Positions 1 through 9,000 of a DNA stretch of 9,228 bases are shown here, piece after piece. Position 1 is the stretch's first letter. Each line of letters opens with the position of its first letter. This stretch comes from Candidatus Omnitrophota bacterium. Its GTDB lineage: Bacteria; Omnitrophota; Gorgyraeia; Zapsychrales; Zapsychraceae. The translations under genes and the position numbers were made by a program. The notes beneath the pieces were generated by a model. The model ran no database searches, was not told where the DNA came from, and was given only the letters and a program-made list of their open reading frames with translations. The stretch spans positions 1-9,228 of the forward strand of contig JAGQKQ010000056.1 of the NCBI GenBank assembly GCA_020430005.1, given 5' to 3'.

Positions 1-3000
1 TTCCTGAGAATAAGAAAATTATCATTGAAGAGATTATTCAGAAAAGTATGGGAGAGAAAGGCTTTACCCATAAAGGTATGGACGACCTTATTGAGATAAG
101 TTTTGAGGAAGGAATGAATGTTTACCTGCCGACAATTAATCAGACAACGAAAAAGAGCACCATTTCTTCCGGAAATAAGATATTTGTATATATAAAACAG
201 AGACTGGACCGGCTTGAACTGGGACAATTGAACGACGTATGGCCGTACTATAGGTTTGAAGTTGGTATTGGGACACAGGAAATATTTCTTTGGGAAAAAG
301 ACTTTTATGCCATTGTGTATAAATCCGGGGGAACAACAAAGATTCTTATTAATCCTGCTGTTAAAAGCGATTATGACAGGGCTTATTATGTGTTTACAAT
401 TTTATTATCCCGTGCTTTTAAAATATCGGTTAAAGATAGTAGTAATATAGCTGGCATTATTTTTAAAGATAAGTCTGTTTCGGATAAATCAAGAAAGAGG
501 CTTGAAGACCTGCTCCGGCGGGAGATTGAAAGGCAGAAATCGGATGACCGTAAACCCCACGCTTTAATGAAGGCGGCGACCCGAAGGGTAGGGTTGGCTA
601 TTTATAAAGGAAACACGGAAAACTCTCTTACAGATTATGAGTTAGCCGTTAATTTTGCTCCCGGTTATGAATTTATTGATACGTTTAGTCCAATTCAATT
701 TTTCAATGATCATCATAGTACAACATTAAAAGAAAAACTGTGGCGAGGTTTTGGTATTATCTTTATCTGGATGTCGATGATATTACCATTTGTTGTGTTG
801 TGGCTATGGTTCCATGGTGGGTATCTTATTCCTTCAATTGCTTTATACTTGTTTGCCTCCGGAAAATGGTTGTCTGCTCTTAACGCGCGCGGCAAACAAC
901 CTTCCCGCTTAATCCGTATCATCACCGCTCCGGTTTATCTTCTTTATCCGATTAATGTCTTTATTCATAAGGCATTTAATATCATTTCTTATATCTATCA
1001 AAGGCCGTTGTTATCTATGGAAGAAGACAAAACGCTAAGAAAATTAATGGCGAGAGTTAAGAAATATGAGGAAGAGTACGGTAATTTCGGGGAACTTTCT
1101 ATAAATGAACAGGCAATCATAATTCAAAAAGCGCAAAAAGGCGATAAAGAGGCTAGGGATAGGATTGTTACAACTAATTTAAGGCTGGTTATGTCCATAG
1201 CAAAGAAACATATACGCCCAGAGGTTATTCTTAACGATTTGATTCATCAGGGAAGTGTTGGGATTTTGCTGGGACTAGAAAAGTTTGATGTAAACAAAAG
1301 TGTCGCATTTTCTACGTATATTACCTGGTGGATAAAAAAAGAAATTAAGGACCATATTCGAGGACTAAAGCCGCTTTCTGTATCAAGCATGCCTGATCAG
1401 GAAATGAGTTTTTATAAAGTAGTTTTTGAAGACCTTCTCAGTGAAACTGGTCGTATCCCTGCTCCATCAAAAATAGCCCAGAAAATGAATAGCATACGCC
1501 GACAAAATTTTATTGAGAAAATAAAGAAAAAATATAAAAGAATGCCGACGAAGAAAGAAATGCAATCCGTCAGGGTTGTTACCACTAAAAAAGTTAGAGA
1601 AATTGCGAAGTTAACATATTCTTCTTTTAGCATTAATTCTTCCATCTTTGGAGACGAAGGTGATCAAAGTTTTAAGGGGGATTCCATAGGAGATAAAAGA
1701 GCCGAAGATCCTTCAAAGCAAGCTGAAATATTAGTTCTTGAGGAGATAGCTGAAATTTTGACAAGTCGTGAATACAAAATTTTAGAAATGCGATATGGCT
1801 TGAAGGATAATATTCCGCGTACAAAAGTTTATATCGGAAACGAATTGGGTCTTACGCATCAGGCGATTTCTTCAATTTTCAAGAAAATATTTAAAAAGCT
1901 GCGATTTAAATTAAAAGATCGGTCCATTCCTTTGGCTACTTTTGAAAGTCAAAGGCAGGAATTAAGAAACAATAAGAAGAAAATCACTAGTAAGGGCTCT
2001 GTAAGAAATGAAACGCGGTATAAAAAAGTTTCAGAAGAAAAATTTATTAAAGAGCTTATTAGTTTGAGGGATTATCTAAATTCTGAATTACAGAAGTTGG
2101 AGAAAAAGAAAGATCTAACCGACTCTGTAACATTTTTGCAGGAAATATCCGACTTTTTGACTTGTGTCTTTAACGGGATGGTGGATATGGAAAACAAAAT
2201 GGGACAACAGTTGTCCAGCACAGTTATTGAATATTTATCTTCTTCAAAGCTGGCTAGAAAGCAATTAATTCAGAAAACAAATATAAGTGCCAGCATTGTA
2301 AGTCAACTTGTGCACTTAAAGTATAAAAGAGTTAGAGAAAGAGATATAGAAAATCTTTTAGTCGCTATTCCTTCTTTGGCTGCTCAATGTAAAGAGTTTA
2401 ATATTAATAAAAACCATATCATAAATCTTTATAATCGTGGTGATGAGCTGTTTTCCCGGAGCCTTTCTTGTTTATGTTTAAAGGAAGAATTTGGTATGGA
2501 AAAATTAGCGGCACTTTCTTTTCTTAATATAGATGATATTAAATCCAAGCTGCAGGGTAAGGCTCTTGTAGAAAATCAAAAGACTTTCTCGAATTTGAAA
2601 AATAACTTGGAAAGGTATCAAAAAATTGCGTCTGCAGCCAATGCCGCCTTTGTCAAAGGGGTTCTTAATACAAATAAAGGATATTCTAACATAGAAGAGT
2701 ACCCTGGCTATATACGGGTAGAAGTATTTGGACATGTTTTTGAAGGTGCAAGTTGGATACAGTTAAGAACAAATCTTAAAGACCATCTTGTTTCTGCTCA
2801 AGTCTTGCGGTGGACCAATGAAGATATTGAAATATTGGCAAAGATTTTTCCGGACAATGTTAGTACTTATTGGTTTATCTTTCAGGTGCAAGGGGTTTCG
2901 GAGAAAAGTGCCTATAAATTAATTAAAGAGAAACTTAAGCCAGTTTTGGATAAAGATGGCCGTAAGGAAAAGATACAGGAATTATTGGTTGAATTGAAAA

Positions 3001-6000
3001 CCCGAAAGCAAAAGACAAAACAAAATAAGGGACCTCCTAATAAAGGTCTCATCGCTTGGTTCATTGGATTGATTTTGTTAGGTCTTAGTTTTAACGCGCA
3101 CGCGCAGACGCATGCCGTTAATAAAAATGGTATCGAAATGTGGACGCCGGGTAACTATAGCGAAGAAATCACGGATGATGAATATGAATCAAATCGTTCA
3201 GATAGTAAGGCTCAACGAAGATATCATGTTGGAGGAAGAGCCATTTATACGGAAAAAGATGAAAATGGTGACTGGTTCCTGATGGTTAACGGAAAGCCGT
3301 TTGTTGTTAAGGCCGTTACCTACTCGCCGACACCGGTCGGACAAAGTCCGGACAAAGGGACGATGAAAAGTTGGACGAATGAAGACAGTAATCACAACAA
3401 TAAGGCGGACGGTCCGTTTGATGCCTGGATTGATGAAAATCGTAACGGACGGCGCGACCCGCAAGAAAAGCGAGTTGGTGATTTTAGAATTATGCGCGAT
3501 ATGGGCGTCAACGCGATCAGAATTTTCCACCATCCGCAAACGTTAGACAAGCGTGTGTTACGAAAGCTTTATCAGGATTACGGTATCCGTGTCATTATGG
3601 GCGATTTTCTAGGACAATACACTCTTGGCTCCGGGGCAGAATGGTCTGATGGAACAGATTATAGTGATCCACAACAGCGTGAAAATATGCTGCGCTCTGT
3701 AGAAAAAATGGTGCGTGATCACAGGAACGAGCCCTACATTTTAATGTGGGTTCTTGGTAACGAAAATAATTATCAGCCGAATGTGCAGGATAATCCCGAG
3801 ACGTATTATGAGTTTGTCAATGAAGCCGCGGCATTGATTAAATCAATGGATCCAAAACATCCGGTGGCGATTAGTAATGGCGATTTACAATTTATTAAAA
3901 TTTTAGCTAAGAACAAATCCCATATTGATATATTCATGCCGAATGCGTATCGAGGAGGATTTGGTTTTGGAGCGTTATGGCAAAACGCAAAAAATAATTT
4001 GGATATGCCGGTTCTGATTGGAGAATATGGAAAATCAGCGATTGCTGATGAGGATGCTCAAGCGAATTCTCATCGGCGTAACTGGATTAACATCAAGCGT
4101 AATTCGGGAGGATACCCTTCTGGCCAGGGAAATGCTATTGGTGGTGTCGCTTTTGAGTATTTAGATGAATGGTGGAAAGCCAAAAAGGAATACAAACACA
4201 ATGGACGGGATGACCAGACCGGAGTTCCCCCTGGAGAAGAGTGGTTTGGAATTTTTGGCCAGGGCGACGGTACACAAAGCCCGTTCCTCCGTGACCCACG
4301 CAAAGTTTACTACCTTTATAAGGATAAATTGTGGAATGATAATCCAAGAAAATATCATCAAGAGGATTATCAGGACGATGATAAACTTTCCTTTAAAGGG
4401 CAGTTCTTGAAGTTATTTGAGTTTGTCGGCACAGCCGAGGCCTTTGAAAAAAGAGATATATCCATATTTAAACAGTCGTTACAAAACAATAGAATAGATA
4501 AAAATAGTTTACAAGAGATCGAGATATTATCAAAACAGTTGAGCGCATTACCGGACCGTAAGATAACACAAGGGGAAGAATTAAAAACTTACTACGACGC
4601 TTATGGAGACTTCATTTTTAGTGCTCAGAAATGGAATGTTCGTATAGAAATTAATGTTACAAGAAAGATCCTGACTTACACTGCAGATAGTTTTTACGAA
4701 TCAGCCAGGAGGAAAGCAACGCTGATTTCTTTTATTAAAAGACATTACAGAATATCAGAAAAGGATGCCTTTTTTCTGGATGATTTGCTGATGGGACAGG
4801 ATACCTATTATAAATCGGCGATCACTGATGAAGAGGGGTATGTAAAATATTTACTAACAGAGACGGTTGAAGGGCGTGAGCAATTTTATGTGCGAGTTGA
4901 TGAGGGAGAGACATTGGAGCTGATTATTTATGGGCTTGTTGAAAAGATTTTTAGAGGTGTTAGAGGGGATCAAATTTCAGAGCTTCTTAATCGGTATTCA
5001 AATATTGTCATTAGTCCCGATACTGTTGTTGATCTTTTTTCTATTTTTCAGGCGTTATCTGATTATCAGGAGCTTAATAAAATTGTTCTAAAGGATGTTA
5101 TTGATAAAGAAGAGCTTCACGTTAACGATCTTAAAGTTAATATCTATTATCTTTCTCAAATGCCGGAAGAATTTGCAGAACTATCGGCAAAGGTTGTTTA
5201 CTTTTCCAACAATGTTTATGTTAATGTTGGTGATTTTGCTGGCTACATTGAAGAAATTATCAAAAATCCTTTATCGCGATTACCGTCTTCCGGAAAAATT
5301 TTCAAGGATGTTCTAAAGAAATATGGAAAAGAATTTGTTGTCAACAGTCTTATAAGGGAAGGCCTATATGAACGGATTCTACAGATCGCGCAAAATGAAA
5401 CTGATTTCGACAAAGAAAATTCTCACAAGCTATTGACCAAACATAATGTTCCGCTATGTCAATGGTACCCAACGGCTCGGCAGCTACAAAAGAACTTGGT
5501 GAGAATTATTTATGGAATTGATGCCAGGGTTGAGCTGGAAAGTATATCTTTTCTTAACAAAAGAAATTTTCATAATTTTACAGATTTTGAAATGTTAACT
5601 GAATACGATTACGCAAGTGAAATTACCATAAGCGCTGTGTATTATCACTTTTCTAATCTCGACATGTTTTCTAGTAGAGGAAAAGTAGTATTTCTTTTGT
5701 CAATTCCAGATCAGGATATCCGCATGGCCGCACGCAAAATTTATGAATACTATTTTGGAGCAATTACGGATATAGGTTCTTTGAATATTCCTGAGTCTGT
5801 TATGGAATTTTATAAGGCTAGGGCTTCGGAAAATAAACAAGTGGAAGATGCGCAAAATCAGAAGGAAGTAAAAACTTATGAAAGTATAGATAATGTACTG
5901 CAGTTCGGCTGGCCGGCGGGGGGGTTAAACGAGAATATCGCCCCTGTTAGTTACGGAAAAATGTTTCTTGCCCAGAAAAACGGTCAAAGATTGAATGTGG

Positions 6001-9000
6001 ACTTTGAAAACAAGATCGTTGCATTCTATTCTAAAGACTTTGGGGAAGAAGGACGCTTGGCGGAAAAAAGAAGGCGATTGTTTATTAGTGATATTTTATC
6101 CAATCCGCAGGTGCCTGCTTTTGTTAAGGAAGATTTTATCGGGCTGGAAAGAGAGCCAATTATTTATTTAAAGTACGGGGCGGGTGATCAAACCGGACAA
6201 GTTAAGTATGTTAAAACAATGACGGTTGATGGAGAGAATAAATTTTTTGTCAAAATTCAGGAGGGAGAGAATATTCCCCAGCTCATTTCCAGTATCGTTC
6301 AGAAACTTCATCTGAAGGTAACGCCGGCACAAATGGAGAGAGTTGTTACAAAATACGCTAGTTCAATCCCGAATACGGAAACGGTCATTAGTATCCAGCC
6401 GATCATTGATGAATTAACGTATTTTCATGTCATCTATCATAACAATGTTATTGCCACACAGACATTTTTTATCGGAAAAAGACCGGCTATGATTCAGTAT
6501 TTGGGAAAAACACCTGGCAATTCAATGAAAGGTAAAGGCGTTGTTGTTCTTGGCGGGAATGTGCTCATTGATCTAGAACGGGCTGTGATGGAATCTTCTG
6601 AAGGGAAGAAGGTTAATCTTAGGGAACACATTGAAGACATTATCACGCGCGAGTTATTTGAACACGCAGCGGTTAAATCCGTTCTTAATGATGAGGTTGT
6701 TCGTGGCGACCTTAATAGCCTGCTGACAGAATATCAGGTTCCGTTAGCCTATCAATATGAAACCATGGTGGTTATGCAAAAATATATCGGACAGATTGTC
6801 TATGGAAGAAATGCGGAGCGAGCGTTCAAGGAAGCTGCTTTCCTTAGCCGGCAGGCGTTAGATCGTCTTGGGCAGGAAGTGAATCTTAAGCCAGAAGATT
6901 ATGCCGGGGAAATTATAAAGAAGCTTCTTCTTAAAGAGTTGGACTATTCTGGGGACCTGGACAAATTAAAGATCGATGAGTTTATAAACAATTTTTTGGA
7001 AGAAGAAATTCGCCTGGCGGCTAAACGTTTATATGAACGATATTTTGGCGAGTTGCCGAAAATCACAACACCTGAAATTCCTCAGGAGGTAATAAAATAT
7101 TACCTTATGAATTACTTTAAGAAAAGTTCGTCTTTAGAAATCTATAGAGGTTTTAAAGTATCTTCTGTCATAGATTTTTTCTTCGGTACACCAGCATATG
7201 CCGATGAAATTGAAAACTCCAAACAAGACCTTAAACAAAGTTCTAAAGAGGAATGTCTGGGGTTAGAACGTGCTTTATTAGAGTGGCCAAGCGGTGATTT
7301 TATTGGATCTGAAGAAATGCACTTCCGGGAGAATAATCGTGGTGATCTTGTCTTTCTAATGCAAAAAGGCGGCGAGCGTTTAGAGATTAATATTACAAAT
7401 AAAATCTTGTCTTTTTATTCAGGAAGTTTTGGTTTCAAGGAAAAGACAGCCATGAAAAAAATCAATGATTTTGTTAATGAGATCAAGGCTTCGCGGAGTA
7501 TTCCGACGCTAGTGAAATCCAAGGTTCTGGCAGTTGTATATGACCCAAACCTGTTTATAAAAATAGGTGCCTTTGATGACAGCCGGGATTTTGTGAAATA
7601 TTTACTGACCTTTACGATGGATGGACAACAAAAATTGCTCGTTCGTGTTTCTTTAGGAGATATCATTTCATCAATTATCCAGGACGTGGCAGTTAAGTTC
7701 AATGCCAGGGTTACGGAAGAACAATTTACTGCCTTATATAAGGAATACGCGGATATAAGATTTGTACCGGGTCAGGTGCTCGACATGGATGATTTATATC
7801 GAAAACTATCCTATTTAACGATTATCAATAATAACGCCGTTACTTATGATCAGATTTACACTATCAACAAGGATCAAGTTCATGTGACATACATTGATCA
7901 TATTGACGACGGAATTATGGATCATGTGCTGGCTGTATTTTTCGATGACAATATCATTATGCATTTAAGAAACTTGTATGCTGAGACGCGCGGCAAGGTC
8001 AGAAAGGCGCATAGATCCGGACATCAGGTCTCCTTCAGGGAACATCGGTTGAGAACAATGATCTCTGAACGAGGGGCCGATACAGTACACAGAGAATTGC
8101 TGAATGAAACACTTTATCATGAAATGTTTCATGCGCCATCAATGCGGGCTGTTTTGGAAAGAGAGGATGTTCGCGGACAACTTAGAATATTGCTTAATCA
8201 ATATCGTGTTCCATTAAAGCTGCAATATTGGGTTATGGGAGAGGTTCAGGCCTATCTGGGACAGGCTATTTACGCGCCGGATATCAAAATGACATTGGAA
8301 GATATACGGTACATGCATAGTGCTTTGGACGAAGTTAAAAATCGTAAAGGATCGCGACAGCATGATTATGTCAGTGATGTTGTTTTGGGGCTTATTTACC
8401 AGGAGTTTGGGTATCTGCCACAAGAACATGATCAAGTCTTAAATACCTTTGATGATGAGGCCATTCGTGTGGCGACCACGCATGTGTATGAACGGTATTT
8501 TAGTGAGCTTCCAAAATTAGATACCAATGGGGTTTCGGATACCGTAATGGAATTCTATTTTTATGAATACTTGGAAAAGAAATATCTCAAGCTCCTACTG
8601 ATTGTTTTTTCACTCATTAACGTACTGCTTGTTTTAAATTTGCTAAGATCTAAAGAAATTAAGCTGTTTGCAAGGATAACACGAGACTTAGAAAGCAAGA
8701 TTGAAAAAAATAAATTAGTGATTTTGCTTTTTGCGGGATGGTTTTTATCAGCTTTTACCAATGTTGCTTTTGCCGCGCAGCAGCCCAACGCCCCACCGGT
8801 ATTTTCTAATAATATTCTTGCAATGTCCGGTCTTCAAGAAGTGTTTTTTACCATTATTTCCTATGTAATAGGGGCCATTCTAGTAATTCGTCTAAGAGAT
8901 CATATACGGTATGTGAAAGAAAAGAATGTGCTTAAAGAAGAATTGCGAAAATTATTGGCTCAAATCTTAGGGACACATCCGGATCTGCTTAAAGATGACG

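Larger units (their letters stand above)
1017..1925 (+). other. Sigma-70 family RNA polymerase sigma factor domain (regions 1.2 to 4)
   Basis: Residues 339-641 follow a primary or group-2 sigma factor in order. Region 1.2 to 2.1 (about 361-402) has the typical Gly-Asp-Lys-Glu-Ala-Arg turn followed by NLRLVMSIAKKH. Region 2.2 to 2.4 (403-460) has DLIHQGSVG, LEKFD and FSTYITWW. Region 3 contains ETGRIPAPSKIA, and before region 4 comes the acidic GDSIGDKRAEDPSKQAE segment. Region 4 (about 580-640) has LTSREYKILEMRYGL, PRTK and the helix-turn-helix ELGLTHQAISSIFKKIFKKLR. In free sigma factors these parts bind core RNA polymerase and the -10 and -35 promoter elements. Here the domain is fused between membrane segments. 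Several residues that contact the promoter differ from the E. coli RpoD consensus. The family call is firm; activity in the fused state is unproven. Confidence 0.9.

Noticed and set aside
3..740. N-terminal segment as a fourth copy of the repeated module
   Set aside because: None of the landmarks (N-V-P-L motif, Y-E-x-Y-F-G closing element, NKI strand pair) is present in the visible part.
1017..1019. ATG just before the sigma domain as the start of a separate sigma factor gene
   Set aside because: No Shine-Dalgarno sequence precedes it, the upstream frame is open and codes for a clear membrane anchor, and there is no stop between the two parts. It remains a possible secondary start but is not supported.
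4070..4410. Cluster of overlapping open frames on both strands in the glycosidase region
   Set aside because: The glycosidase nucleophile and strand-8 motifs are encoded in the main frame through this stretch; the others are shadows of it.
5918..5924. Run of seven G as a possible sequencing error or frameshift site between modules A and B
   Set aside because: The same frame gives meaningful, mutually alignable module sequence on both sides, and the Trp-Pro-x-Gly motif covering the run also occurs in module C, so the frame is correct there.
136..8788. Fourteen short open frames of 64-113 codons on both strands
   Set aside because: All lie inside the long frame, show no recognisable motif or ribosome binding site, and their low-complexity translations are what is expected from antisense or shifted reading of the main gene.
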